Positions 1 to 8,024 of a DNA stretch of 64,000 nt are shown in pieces. The notes beneath the pieces are model-generated. The model had not been told where the DNA came from, searched no databases, and worked only from the letters and a program-made list of their open reading frames with translations. The DNA is from Acidaminobacter sp. (GTDB taxonomy: Bacteria; Bacillota; Clostridia; Peptostreptococcales; Acidaminobacteraceae), in the NCBI RefSeq assembly GCF_030247605.1, contig NZ_JAOTSB010000002.1:1-64000 (forward strand), in the 5' to 3' direction. The translations under genes were made by a program, and so were the position numbers. How positions within the stretch are numbered: position 1 is the first letter of the stretch; each line of letters starts with the position of its first letter.

Positions 1-330
1 GCTCAAAAACGTATCACTCGTAAAACTTCAAAAAAATCAATCCCAGCAGGGTTTTGGATGGCGCTTTTCTCATGGATCATTGCAATTTTCATCATGAGCG
101 GCAGCCTTAATGAAACTTTTTCACTGGCAGAAGTCGAACCTCAGCAAATGGAAGTTCAGGTCGAAAAAGGGGACACCTTGTGGGGAATCGCACAAGAGAT
201 CAATACTACCGTTTTCAATCATGACTATGATGTCAGGCACCTGATTTATGCTATAGAAAAAGCCAATGGACTTGAGAATGCCATCATTCATCCAGGCCAG
301 ATCCTTGTGATTCCGCTTGATTTGGAATAG
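1..330 (+). CDS. LysM-domain membrane-anchored protein, YneA-like (5' end outside window)
   Basis: The reading frame is open to the first base of the window, so the true start lies upstream. A methionine at base 58 falls just before the membrane segment and is unlikely to be the start. The visible part has a basic stretch (KRITRKTSKKS), one hydrophobic segment (FSWIIAIFIMSG) and a C-terminal LysM domain (KGDTLWGIAQEI to HPGQILVIPL), which binds peptidoglycan. This layout matches YneA, the SOS-induced division inhibitor encoded beside lexA in Bacillus. The YneA role and a lexA neighbour are inferences, because the upstream sequence is missing. It is the only plus-strand gene in the window and converges on the recombinase gene. 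Confidence 0.75.
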   Translation, partial: AQKRITRKTSKKSIPAGFWMALFSWIIAIFIMSGSLNETFSLAEVEPQQMEVQVEKGDTLWGIAQEINTTVFNHDYDVRHLIYAIEKANGLENAIIHPGQILVIPLDLE

Positions 331-342
331 GATATTAAAAAA

Positions 343-367
343 ACAGCACAAGCGTGCTGTTTTTTTG
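343..367. terminator. Bidirectional intrinsic terminator between LysM gene and recombinase
   Basis: The hairpin ACAGCAC-AAGC-GTGCTGT is flanked by an A tract on the left and a T tract on the right. It can therefore stop transcription of the plus-strand LysM gene and of the converging minus-strand recombinase gene. Confidence 0.88.
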
Positions 368-398
368 TTTATGAAATAAATTTTATGTCTTGCTTCTC

Positions 399-1640
399 TT
401 ACTCATTAATTGAGTTGTCTTCAAGTTTTGCAGATTCAGGTTCTGATCCAGCTTCGGATTTATTAATTGGCAGGGCTTCCGGTTCGCCCGGCAGTGCTTT
501 GTAATTGGAACGTATCCCTTTGTCAAACTCATCGAGGAGCTCATACTTATTGACAATTTCACGCTTTAGATTCTTTCTGTGGGCCGCGTAGAGCTGGGTC
601 GTTGTCACGTTGTCGTGGTCAAGTAAGCTCTGTACGTCATAAATGGAAAAGCCGTACTCAATCAGGGAGGAAGCAGCTGTCGCGCGAAGTTTGTGAGGAC
701 TGTAGCCATCACTTCTGGACGTCCCGAGGGGGATAGAGGTGTATTTCTTCACCAGTTGACGTATGGCCTTGACGGTCATGCGTGTGCCCTGGAGCGATAA
801 AAATAACGCGTCCTCATAGCCACTCTGTACCGGAATCAGGCTGCGCTCCAGCTCAAGGTACTCGTTCAGGACAGCCTCAATTGAACGGTTGATGGGCATA
901 TTGACTTCTTTGCCACGTTTTCTGTAAATTTTAAATTCACCGCGTCCAAAATGAAAGGAACTGAGATTGAGCTGCTCCAGTTCACTGAGGCGCAGTCCAT
1001 AAGTTGTGAAGAGCATCAGAATTGCCTTATCACGGTGTTTGGTCTTTTGCCAGTATTGAAGTTCTTTTTCAGTCAGTCCTTTACCGGTTTCGACAGCGTC
1101 CAGCATGACTGCCACTTCATCAATTTCCAGTTTTTTGATGGCATCCGGCTGAGGCTTTGGCAGTTTGATTGGATTAAACCCATCCGTTATGTTGCGTTCA
1201 ATCAGACCTTCACGGTAGAGATACTTGAAAAACACACTTAGGCTGGAGCGCTTTCTGCAAAGTGAACTATTATGATTCTCCATAAGATAATCATTATCTT
1301 TGCCTGAAACCACATATCTGGCACAATATTCGCCCATGTAATAATTAATATCCCGCGCGTGCAGCTTATCCAGCGTTTCGAGCTCGACCAACCGGGTTTC
1401 TTCAGCCTCCGTCAAACGGGTTTCTTGGACAAGATAGCGAAAGAAGAATTCCAGATCTCTGAGATATGCCACGCGCGTATTCAGCGACACTGCGTTCTTT
1501 AAGTAGGTAAAGAAGGGACTGAGGTAATGGGGGAGTTTGCGTTCAATGGATTCACACAATTCAATGCGTTCATTTTCCTGAAGTACAATGTTGTCAGGCT
1601 TAGAGGATTTGTTGTGGATCTTGATAGGTTTACGACTCAT
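399..1640 (-). CDS. Tyrosine recombinase / integrase family protein (XerC/D-like)
   Basis: This 413-residue site-specific DNA recombinase has an N-terminal SAM-like core-binding domain (about residues 35-145) and a C-terminal catalytic domain. The catalytic residues are all visible: Arg in TYGLRLSELEQL, His and Arg in SPHKLRATAAS, His in LLDHDNVTTTQ, and the nucleophile Tyr in QLYAAHRK. The protein therefore looks active. No attachment-site repeat, phage gene or tRNA lies beside it, so it is more likely a resident Xer-type enzyme than the integrase of a current element. It follows a strong promoter and a leader of about 185 nt. The ATG has GGAGGTG 13 nt upstream, a rather long spacing. The C-terminal tail after the catalytic Tyr is Glu/Ser-rich and poorly conserved in appearance. 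Confidence 0.85.
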   Translation of the reverse strand: MSRKPIKIHNKSSKPDNIVLQENERIELCESIERKLPHYLSPFFTYLKNAVSLNTRVAYLRDLEFFFRYLVQETRLTEAEETRLVELETLDKLHARDINYYMGEYCARYVVSGKDNDYLMENHNSSLCRKRSSLSVFFKYLYREGLIERNITDGFNPIKLPKPQPDAIKKLEIDEVAVMLDAVETGKGLTEKELQYWQKTKHRDKAILMLFTTYGLRLSELEQLNLSSFHFGRGEFKIYRKRGKEVNMPINRSIEAVLNEYLELERSLIPVQSGYEDALFLSLQGTRMTVKAIRQLVKKYTSIPLGTSRSDGYSPHKLRATAASSLIEYGFSIYDVQSLLDHDNVTTTQLYAAHRKNLKREIVNKYELLDEFDKGIRSNYKALPGEPEALPINKSEAGSEPESAKLEDNSINE

Positions 1641-1825
1641 AGGATTAGATGCACCTCCAGTGAACTAATGGGGTCAGACCTGCATGAACTAAATGACAAG
1701 TTACAAGTTCTTAAGTAATTCAAATCTAATTGAAGGGGTTTAAAGGCGGCTACTGCAGACCCGCATAACCCAACTGGAATATTAAAAACGGGGAGACCTT
1801 GGACTCACAAGGTTTGATGGATCCT
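1641..1825 (-). promoter_or_regulatory. Structured 5' leader RNA of the recombinase gene
   Basis: From the predicted transcription start near 1825 to the ATG, the RNA can form a 6-bp hairpin ACCTTG-TGAGTC-CAAGGT (1796-1813). It can also form a nested hairpin with outer stem GGGTT/AACCC (1736-1740 with 1767-1771) and inner stem GCGG/CCGC around a CTGCAG palindrome. No T tract follows either hairpin. It does not match any riboswitch consensus I can recall. It could be a cis-regulatory leader or contain a separate small RNA. Confidence 0.5.
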
Positions 1826-1831
1826 AAGCCA

Positions 1832-1860
1832 ATTATAGCTTTTATTTTAACCGCCGTCAA
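1832..1860 (-). promoter_or_regulatory. Sigma-A promoter of the recombinase gene
   Basis: Reading the minus strand, TTGACG (1855-1860) is followed by exactly 17 nt and a perfect TATAAT (1832-1837). An inverted repeat CTATTC/GAATAG (1861-1866 with 1885-1890) lies directly upstream of the -35 and could bind a regulator. Confidence 0.8.
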
Positions 1861-1907
1861 CTATTCCCTAAATATACATTTAAAGAATAGTTGAATCGCA
1901 AGTATAA

Positions 1908-1925
1908 AGCCCGCTTTCGCGGGCT
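1908..1925 (-). terminator. purB intrinsic terminator
   Basis: Eight bases after the purB stop the RNA folds as AGCCCGC-GAAA-GCGGGCT, a 7-bp GC-rich stem with a stable GNRA tetraloop, followed by TTATACTT. Confidence 0.8.
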
Positions 1926-1933
1926 GATCTGTC

Positions 1934-3364
1934 TTATACTTTAAGATCTTGAGCTTGAAGCAAATCCGCTTCATGTGCTTTTAAAATTGGATCTATCTCG
2001 TTCTCAATAAACTCTACAACTTGCTGCGGTGCGCGTCCTACATAATTCTCCGGCTTTAAAATTGCCATTAAGTCATCCTGGTTCAATTTAAAATAATCAT
2101 CCTTCAAAATCCGTTCAATTAAATCATTGCTTCGTCCATATAGTTTAACTTCTTTGCCGGCTTCCATTGAATGCACTCGAATGCGCTCATGCAGATCCTG
2201 ACGATCTCCACCGGCTTTGACAGCTTCCATGATGATGTTTTCAGTCGCCATAAATGGCAGTTCGGCTTCTACATGCCGGCGAATCATCTCCGGATAAACC
2301 ACCAGACCTGAAACGACGTTTAAAGCGATATCCAGACATGCGTCAATTGCCAGGAATCCTTCTGGAATTGATACCCTTCTATTGGCAGAATCATCCAGCG
2401 TTCTTTCAAACCACTGAGTGCTTTGAGTCATGGCGCTGTTTTGTGCATTTGCCATAGCCAGACGGCTGAGTGACGCTATACGCTCTGAACGCATTGGATT
2501 TCTCTTATATGCCATTGCGGAGGATCCAATCTGATGCTTTTCAAAGGGTTCTTCAACTTCTTTGAGATGCTGGAGCAAACGCAGATCATTGGTCATCTTA
2601 TGCATGGATTGTCCTACTTGGGACAATGCGTTGAGCACTCTGGAATCAAGCTTTCTGGAATACGTCTGGCCACTGACTGGAATTGATGCCTCAAAACCGA
2701 ATTTAGACACGACGAGATGATCCAGTGCTTTGACCTTTTCGTGATCGCCAACAAACAGGCTTAAAAAGCTGGCCTGTGTGCCCGTCGTCCCCTTCACGCC
2801 TCTCATTCTGAGCGTTTCAAGTGCAAAGGTGACTTCCTCATAATCCAGAAGCAAATCCTGCATCCATAGCGTCGCGCGCTTACCGACCGTTGTCAGCTGC
2901 GCAGGCTGAAAGTGTGTGAATCCAAGCGTTGGCATCTCTTTGTACTCAAGCGCGAAAACCTTGAGTGCAGCGAGCAAGCTGGCAAGTTTCTTTTGAACCA
3001 GCTCCAGGGCTTCCTTCATAACCAATATGTCTGTATTGTCTCCTACATAGGCGCTTGTAGCACCCAAGTGGATAATAGCTCTCGCCACCGGACAGGCATC
3101 ACCATAAGTATGGACGTGCGCCATGACATCATGGCGAAGTTTTTTCTCATAGGCAGCCGCTAATTCAAAGTCTATATCCTCGACATGGGCTCTCAATGCA
3201 TCCAGTTGTTCGTCTGTAATGGCTAAACCAAGCTCTTGCTCTGACTCTGCCAGTGCGATCCACAGCTTTCTCCAAGTTGAAAATTTCTTCTGACTTGAAA
3301 ATAACCGAGACATCTCCTTGCTGGCATAACGCGTTATCAATGGATTTTCATATACTTCACTCAT
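1934..3364 (-). CDS. purB: Adenylosuccinate lyase
   Basis: PurB catalyses two steps of purine synthesis: it splits SAICAR to AICAR, and adenylosuccinate to AMP, releasing fumarate each time. The fumarase/aspartase superfamily signature [12 protein letters not shown] is present near residue 280, and the catalytic His region [11 protein letters not shown] near residue 140. The start used gives 476 residues ([13 protein letters not shown]), preceded by AGAGGTGCCTGG. An in-frame ATG 45 nt upstream has no ribosome binding site and would add non-homologous sequence. The gene is a single transcription unit with its own promoter and terminator. Other purine genes are absent nearby. Its promoter overlaps a PurR-like inverted repeat, which would fit repression when purines are plentiful. 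Confidence 0.95.
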   Translation of the reverse strand: MSEVYENPLITRYASKEMSRLFSSQKKFSTWRKLWIALAESEQELGLAITDEQLDALRAHVEDIDFELAAAYEKKLRHDVMAHVHTYGDACPVARAIIHLGATSAYVGDNTDILVMKEALELVQKKLASLLAALKVFALEYKEMPTLGFTHFQPAQLTTVGKRATLWMQDLLLDYEEVTFALETLRMRGVKGTTGTQASFLSLFVGDHEKVKALDHLVVSKFGFEASIPVSGQTYSRKLDSRVLNALSQVGQSMHKMTNDLRLLQHLKEVEEPFEKHQIGSSAMAYKRNPMRSERIASLSRLAMANAQNSAMTQSTQWFERTLDDSANRRVSIPEGFLAIDACLDIALNVVSGLVVYPEMIRRHVEAELPFMATENIIMEAVKAGGDRQDLHERIRVHSMEAGKEVKLYGRSNDLIERILKDDYFKLNQDDLMAILKPENYVGRAPQQVVEFIENEIDPILKAHEADLLQAQDLKV

Positions 3365-3421
3365 CCAGGCACCTCTTTCAGCTCTATTTTGTCGAACATT
3401 TAATGTCATTTTGTTTAATAA

Positions 3422-3460
3422 GTTCGCATTTATTATACCGAACTTTTATCAAGTATTCAA
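3422..3460 (-). promoter_or_regulatory. purB promoter with overlapping PurR-like inverted repeat
   Basis: On the minus strand TTGAAT (3455-3460) is followed by 17 nt and TATAAT (3432-3437). An inverted repeat GTTCGG-N10-GCGAAC (3422-3443) brackets the -10 hexamer. One half, read as ATACCGAACTTT, fits the Bacillus PurBox consensus as I recall it; the other half has one mismatch. PurR control is inferred. Confidence 0.7.
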
Positions 3461-3578
3461 GTGAAAAGAAGACATCCGCAAAGTGGAGGCGCTGTCGATC
3501 GATCTAAACAGCTGACGCCGCCTTCAACACTGTGACTGACTTCTCACCTTCTTCCCCGCCCATAGCGAAAAACCAAAA

Positions 3579-3614
3579 AATTAAAAAGCCCTGAATCTTT
3601 TCAGATTCAGGGCT
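3579..3614 (-). terminator. Cold-shock gene terminator
   Basis: A perfect 12-bp stem AGCCCTGAATCT-GAAA-AGATTCAGGGCT (3587-3614) is followed on the minus strand by TTTTTAATTTTTT. Confidence 0.95.
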
Positions 3615-3626
3615 GCCTTCACAAAA

Positions 3627-3827
3627 TTATCTTACGACAACAATGTTCTCAGCTTGTGGGCCTTTTTGGCCTTGAGCGACATCAAACGTTACCGTTTGGC
3701 CTTCTTCAAGCGTTCTGAAACCTGTTGAGTTGATTTGTGAGTAGTGAGCGAAGATGTCCTTGCCGTCTTCTGCTGTGATGAAACCGAAACCTTTGTCTGC
3801 GTTAAACCATTTTACTGTACCATTCAT
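3627..3827 (-). CDS. Cold-shock domain protein (CspA/CspB family)
   Basis: This 66-residue single-stranded nucleic-acid-binding beta-barrel acts as an RNA chaperone. Both RNA-binding motifs are visible: RNP1 as [10 protein letters not shown] and RNP2 as [13 protein letters not shown]2 has Ile where most relatives have Val. Length is exactly that of Bacillus CspB. The start has an ideal AGGAGG site. The gene stands alone between its own promoter and a strong terminator, and has an untranslated leader of about 130 nt. Long leaders are usual for cold-shock genes and often change structure with temperature. Confidence 0.95.
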   Translation of the reverse strand: MNGTVKWFNADKGFGFITAEDGKDIFAHYSQINSTGFRTLEEGQTVTFDVAQGQKGPQAENIVVVR

Positions 3828-3968
3828 AATGAGTACCTCCTAATTTTTTAGTCTTAAACCTTTGCAATGAATATAACTGAGACTTTTTAAAATCAGGGGG
3901 CCCACTGAATGGACACCAATTCTAAAAACACACGTTAAATCATTTGCTCTTAATTTAAGCAACACCTT

Positions 3969-3997
3969 ATATTACCACTTTAAAACCGTTATGTCAA
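3969..3997 (-). promoter_or_regulatory. Promoter of the cold-shock gene
   Basis: TTGACA (3992-3997), 17 nt, then TAATAT (3969-3974) on the minus strand. It begins 3 nt after the stop codon of the upstream HTH/TPR gene. The predicted transcript has a leader of about 130 nt before the ATG. Confidence 0.75.
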
Positions 3998-4000
3998 ACT

Positions 4001-5320
4001 TTATTTACCAATTACACTGCTCTGATCTGCCTCAGTATCCTCAAATTGCAATATTTCTTCAGGAATGGCACTTCCAAATGCATTCGCTGCAAGCTTACCC
4101 AACAGCTTATAGCAGACTTCAGAAATGGCAGGATGATAGCTCTCGGGATGCTGGATCCGGCCTAAATCCTTAAGCAATTCAAAAGCCCCAAGTCCTGAAA
4201 GCGGTCTATTTCCCAAGCAGATAAAAGTTTCAAGCAAATGACTGCGAGCGTACTTATACCCTTTTCCAAGTTCAGATACCAATCTTAAAATATGTGCTCT
4301 CAATGCACGCTCGAACTCAATTTCGTCTTCTATTTCCTCAAGCAGCTTTCTGAACCACATAGCGCTCAGCTCAGGACTGTGTGCAGTCAGTTTTCTGCCG
4401 CACCGATCCATGGCCATATGAAGATAATTAAAGGTTTCTCGTCCGTCATTCGCTAATTCAGAAATCCTTGCTCTGGCCAGCAATAACTCCGGAACTAAAT
4501 CTGAAGCGCCTCTTAAAAGCCGCTCCGCCTCCGCAGCGGCGACACGGCATGACTCCAAATCATCAGACATCAGCACAGCGCCAAGTGTCGCTTTACCTTT
4601 GACATAGTCTGACTCAGCCAGATCCCCGGCCATTGTAGTATAGAATCGAGCTGTCGACATTTCCTGGCGCTCCAGGAAAGCCTTGCTGACGGTACAGCAC
4701 ATCTCAGCTCTCAGGTCCCTGGATTCAATGAGCTTCAGGTAAACAGACCAGCTCTGCAAATCCTTAAACAATTTCTCTTTGGCAGCCGATAGTCGTTCTA
4801 TCCAAATCATCCGCGTCAGCAGCATTGCCAGTATCTCCGCATTCCGTCCCTGACCATCCGAAGATCGAAGCAATGCAATGCCCCGGCTCAAATATCCCAG
4901 TGCCTTTTCAGTCTCCCCACAGGCTTCGCGATAAAGCGCCTGACCATAATAAGTACTTGCCATAGCCCAAGGATCTACGTCGCAGGCCTTAACCAAAACA
5001 TGAAGCCCTTCAGCCATTTGCAGCTCGCTTAACTGCTCATATCTGTCTGCTTCTGTCATGAAGCGTTCAATTAAAGTTTCCACCTGCTCATGATCAGATT
5101 TATAAAGTGACCTGAAATCCTGCCCCAGTTCTCTTGTCAGGCGGATTTTAAATGTACTGGACCCCATGTTTTTATGTGTCAGGTATTGGTCCACGGATGA
5201 TTCGCTCATATCTATCTTATTTGCGAAGGTTTTCAAATCTCCATAATCCCGCTGAATTTTTTCGCGGATCTGCAGCCCCGGAGATTTGATGACTAAATCA
5301 TTTTTTCTGAGTTTCTGCAT
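4001..5320 (-). CDS. Helix-turn-helix / TPR-repeat regulator-like protein
   Basis: I do not recognise a named family. Residues about 20-60 look like an XRE-type helix-turn-helix (DLKTFANKIDMSESSVDQYL). The rest is almost entirely helical with tetratricopeptide-like repeats, for example YGQALYREACGETEKALGYL. This is the layout of regulators whose TPR domain senses a peptide or partner protein. The chosen start (MQKLRKNDL, 439 residues) follows GGGGTGA. The longer frame would run through a terminator hairpin and encode unlikely sequence. It sits directly downstream of two spoVS genes, separated by that terminator, so it may be expressed by read-through. No promoter of its own is obvious. A link to sporulation is only suggested by position. 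Confidence 0.65.
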   Translation of the reverse strand: MQKLRKNDLVIKSPGLQIREKIQRDYGDLKTFANKIDMSESSVDQYLTHKNMGSSTFKIRLTRELGQDFRSLYKSDHEQVETLIERFMTEADRYEQLSELQMAEGLHVLVKACDVDPWAMASTYYGQALYREACGETEKALGYLSRGIALLRSSDGQGRNAEILAMLLTRMIWIERLSAAKEKLFKDLQSWSVYLKLIESRDLRAEMCCTVSKAFLERQEMSTARFYTTMAGDLAESDYVKGKATLGAVLMSDDLESCRVAAAEAERLLRGASDLVPELLLARARISELANDGRETFNYLHMAMDRCGRKLTAHSPELSAMWFRKLLEEIEDEIEFERALRAHILRLVSELGKGYKYARSHLLETFICLGNRPLSGLGAFELLKDLGRIQHPESYHPAISEVCYKLLGKLAANAFGSAIPEEILQFEDTEADQSSVIGK

Positions 5321-5349
5321 TTCAGCGTCACCCCACCCAACATTTTCAA

Positions 5350-5383
5350 AAAAACAGGAAATTGATGCGCTGCACCAATTTCC
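5350..5383 (-). terminator. Terminator after first-listed spoVS gene
   Basis: GGAAATTG-N11-CAATTTCC (5357-5383) followed by TGTTTTTTTG on the minus strand. It lies between the spoVS copy at 5403-5663 and the HTH/TPR gene and could limit transcription of the latter. Confidence 0.75.
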
Positions 5384-5402
5384 CACTTCAAATCAAACAC
5401 CA

Positions 5403-5663
5403 TCATTTTGGCTGTACTATCAGTCTGATTGCCGTTCGCTCTTCACCGTCTATCTCTATGTCCGTAAATGCCGGTACACAAACGAGATCAATCCCTGATG
5501 GAGATAAAAAGCCTCTTGCTATAGCTATTGCTTTCACAGATTGATTGATAGCGCCTGCTCCAATAGCTTGAATCTCAGCATGCCCATGCTCGCGAATAAC
5601 GCCCGCGAGCGCGCCTGCAACAGCGTTGGGATTCGAATGTGATGATACTTTCAAGACCTCCAT
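5403..5663 (-). CDS. spoVS: Stage V sporulation protein S family, copy A
   Basis: SpoVS is a small Alba-fold protein. In Bacillus it is expressed early in sporulation and affects septation and spore coat assembly, though its biochemical role is unclear. This 86-residue copy keeps the family pattern: MEVLKVS, NAVAGALAGVIREHG, AINQSVKAIAIARGF, and the C-terminal ERTAIRLIVQPK. The start follows an AAGGAGGG site. It is the downstream member of a tandem pair and differs from copy B mainly in the SHSNPN, HAEIQAIGAG and DLVCVPAFTD segments. It is followed by an intrinsic terminator. Confidence 0.9.
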   Translation of the reverse strand: MEVLKVSSHSNPNAVAGALAGVIREHGHAEIQAIGAGAINQSVKAIAIARGFLSPSGIDLVCVPAFTDIEIDGEERTAIRLIVQPK

Positions 5664-5740
5664 GGTTGCCCTCCTTACTGAATCGGATCCTCGTTCATTA
5701 CTGTATGGCCCTTATTATTACTATGTTGCGATAATTGATG

Positions 5741-6013
5741 CTAAGAGGAAATGGATTTTGGCTGTACGATCAGCCGAATGGCCGTACGTTCTTCACCATC
5801 AATTTCTATGTCCGCGAATGCAGGGATAAAGACAATGTCCACGCCGCTAGGGGCTAAAAACCCTCTGGCTATGGCAATGGCCTTGACTGCCTGGTTAATG
5901 GCAGCTGCCCCGACTGCCTGCAATTCGACTGCGCCGTGCTCTCTGAATACACCTGCTAACGCACCGGCGACGGCATTGGGACTGGATTTGCCCGATACTT
6001 TGAGAACCTCCAT
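5741..6013 (-). CDS. spoVS: Stage V sporulation protein S family, copy B
   Basis: Second SpoVS paralogue, 90 residues from MEVLKVSGKSS. The start is set by AAGGAGG 9 nt upstream; an in-frame ATG 21 nt earlier lies upstream of that site and is rejected. The core motifs match copy A (NAVAGALAGVFREHG, AINQAVKAIAIARGF, ERTAIRLIVQPK), with a short C-terminal extension SISS. The two genes are 77 nt apart with no terminator between them, so they probably share a transcript. The position just downstream of rny resembles the rny-ymdB-spoVS order of Bacillus, but ymdB is absent. The presence of SpoVS supports a sporulating lineage. Confidence 0.93.
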   Translation of the reverse strand: MEVLKVSGKSSPNAVAGALAGVFREHGAVELQAVGAAAINQAVKAIAIARGFLAPSGVDIVFIPAFADIEIDGEERTAIRLIVQPKSISS

Positions 6014-6115
6014 AAATGTGCCTCCTTTGGTCACTAATGTTAATGCTCTGACCCAACTGAATTTTGTCTGCTTAAAATAGGAAGTGAATTGTGAATTAGA
6101 GGTGCCTTGAGATTA

Positions 6116-6121
6116 ATTATA
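6116..6121 (-). promoter_or_regulatory. Possible -10 element of the spoVS pair
   Basis: A perfect TATAAT is present on the minus strand about 100 nt before spoVS copy B and downstream of the rny terminator. No convincing -35 is seen at the right spacing, and no sigma-H consensus was recognised. Confidence 0.4.
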
Positions 6122-6162
6122 CCCATTAATTTATTTTATGAACATAACATGGACAAATTAGG

Positions 6163-6207
6163 CAAAAAAAAACATAAAACCCAACCCGAAAGGGATGGAT
6201 TTTATGT
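6163..6207 (-). terminator. rny intrinsic terminator
   Basis: A 16-bp stem with one mismatch (ACATAAAATCCATCCC pairing with GGGTTGGGTTTTATGT), a 4-nt loop and a run of nine T residues on the minus strand, 30 nt after the rny stop. Confidence 0.95.
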
Positions 6208-6236
6208 GATGTTCAAAGTCAACCTCAGGGCTGGAT

Positions 6237-7787
6237 CTATTTTGCGTAGTCCACAGCTCTGGTTTCCCGAATAACGCTGACCTTGATCTGGCCAGGATAA
6301 TCGAGTTCATTTTCAATGCGCTTGCGAAGATCTTTGGCTAGGAGGACAAGTTCGTCATCCGTGACGCGTTCTGGAAGAACCATAACGCGGATTTCACGTC
6401 CAGCCTGGATTGCAAACGACTTTTCGATGCCTTCATAGGAATTCGCGATGCCCTCAAGCGCTTCAAGGCGTTTGATATAGGTTTCGAGAGTCTCTCTTCT
6501 GGCACCTGGTCTTGCTGCGCTTATAGCATCTGCTGCCGTAACGAGTACTGCCTCAACCGTCTGAGGTTCATAGTCGCCGTGGTGGGTGCTCATAGCGTGA
6601 ATGACTTCATTGGATTCACGGTACTTTTTGAGGAGGTTCATACCAATCTCAATGTGTGTACCTTCCATTTCGTGGTCGATCGCTTTGCCAATGTCATGCA
6701 AAAGTCCTGCCCGCTTGGCTATCCTGACATCCGTTCCAAGCTCTGCCGCCATAATGCCGGCCAGATAGGAGACTTCAATGGAGTGACGCAGGACGTTTTG
6801 ACCATAGCTGGTACGGTAACGGAGACGACCAAGAAGTTTGATTAACTCTGGATGGAGATTGTGTACACCGGCATCAAAACATGCATTCTCGCCGGCTTCT
6901 TTGATGGTCTGGTCAATTTCTTTGCGTGCTTTATCGACCATCTCTTCGATTCTCGCTGGATGGATTCTGCCATCAACGATCAGCTTTTCGAGCGCAACCC
7001 TTGCAATTTCTCTTCGAATAGGATCAAAAGATGAAAGAATGACTGCTTCCGGCGTGTCATCAATAATCAGATCGACACCAGTAAGGGTTTCGAGCGCGCG
7101 AATGTTTCGACCTTCACGGCCAATAATGCGGCCCTTCATTTCATCATTCGGCAAGGCCACGACCGAGACAGTGGATTCCGCCACATAGTCCGCAGCGCAT
7201 TTCTGAATAGCGTAGGCAATAATCTCCTTGGCCTTCTTGCTGCCTTCCTCTTTGGCTTTTGATTCAATGTCCTTGATCATGACGACCGCGTCGTGCTTAA
7301 CTTCCTTCTCAATGTCGCTGAGGAGGTGGTTTTTCGCCTCCTCTACGGTCAGGCCTGAAATTCTTTCGAGTTCCTGGACTTGAGACTCATAGAGTTTTTC
7401 GACTTCGGATTGCTTGACTTCTACGTCTTTGATTTTTCGATTCAGGGTTTCATCTTTTTTCTCGAGATTTTCAGACTTTTTGTCCAGCGTCTCTTCTTTC
7501 TGCAGAACGCGTTTTTCCATGCGCTGCAGTTCTGCACGCCGTTCTTTGGTCTCTTTTTCGAGCTCATTGCGCAATTGATGCACTTCTTCTTTCGCTTCGA
7601 TCAGTTTTTCCTTTTTCAACCCTTCGGCGTTCTTTTCGGCTTCAAGGACAATTTCTTGTGCCTTGAATTCAGCAGAGCCAATCAGCTTCTCAGCAGTTCT
7701 CTTGCGAAGTGTGATGCCGACAATGATGCCGATGGGGATCATGGCGATAATGGCAATGATATAATAGATCTCTTTAATCGTGTTCAC
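6237..7787 (-). CDS. rny: Ribonuclease Y
   Basis: RNase Y is the membrane-bound endoribonuclease that starts much of mRNA decay in Firmicutes. About 516 residues are seen: an N-terminal membrane segment ([16 protein letters not shown]), a long charged coiled coil (about 35-190), a KH domain (about 205-270, [15 protein letters not shown]) and an HD metal-dependent phosphodiesterase domain with [12 protein letters not shown] near residue 360. The start is unclear. The frame opens at GTG (7785-7787), but GGAGG overlaps that codon. The only codon correctly spaced from GGAGG is ATT at 7776-7778. The gene has its own promoter and terminator. Confidence 0.95.
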   Translation of the reverse strand: MNTIKEIYYIIAIIAMIPIGIIVGITLRKRTAEKLIGSAEFKAQEIVLEAEKNAEGLKKEKLIEAKEEVHQLRNELEKETKERRAELQRMEKRVLQKEETLDKKSENLEKKDETLNRKIKDVEVKQSEVEKLYESQVQELERISGLTVEEAKNHLLSDIEKEVKHDAVVMIKDIESKAKEEGSKKAKEIIAYAIQKCAADYVAESTVSVVALPNDEMKGRIIGREGRNIRALETLTGVDLIIDDTPEAVILSSFDPIRREIARVALEKLIVDGRIHPARIEEMVDKARKEIDQTIKEAGENACFDAGVHNLHPELIKLLGRLRYRTSYGQNVLRHSIEVSYLAGIMAAELGTDVRIAKRAGLLHDIGKAIDHEMEGTHIEIGMNLLKKYRESNEVIHAMSTHHGDYEPQTVEAVLVTAADAISAARPGARRETLETYIKRLEALEGIANSYEGIEKSFAIQAGREIRVMVLPERVTDDELVLLAKDLRKRIENELDYPGQIKVSVIRETRAVDYAK

Positions 7788-7840
7788 CTCCCTCTAAAAC
7801 ATTGTGAGACCAGCCGCGACATACGCACTGATCTCATACA

Positions 7841-7869
7841 ATTGTATATCTTTTGAATTAGACTGTCAA
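7841..7869 (-). promoter_or_regulatory. rny promoter
   Basis: TTGACA (7864-7869), 17 nt, TACAAT (7841-7846) on the minus strand, giving a leader of about 50 nt before the rny start. Confidence 0.8.
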
Positions 7870-7923
7870 GAAAGGGAAGCCGTCTAAAACGCTTGTATTT
7901 AGGGGATTCTAGGATATTAAACA

Positions 7924-7958
7924 GCCCTGCTTGTAAAAAACATCCAACACAGCAGGGC
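7924..7958 (-). terminator. Probable recA terminator
   Basis: Inverted repeat GCCCTGCT/AGCAGGGC with a 19-nt loop, about 66 nt after the recA stop, followed only by TGTTTAATA. The weak T tract lowers confidence. Confidence 0.5.
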
Positions 7959-8024
7959 ATTTAAACTTATTCAATTGTGCGGCTTCTCAAGATGAACATA
8001 GGGTCCAGCCTCTCAAACGTGAAA

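Noticed and set aside
399..1640. Tyrosine recombinase as the integrase of a mobile element
   Set aside because: No att-like direct repeats, tRNA, phage or conjugation genes are present, and the flanking genes are core genes with their own promoters and terminators.
1641..1830. 6S RNA, T-box or known riboswitch in the recombinase leader
   Set aside because: No T-box sequence, no recognisable purine, TPP, SAM, lysine or glycine riboswitch core, and no single long rod with a central bubble as expected of 6S RNA.
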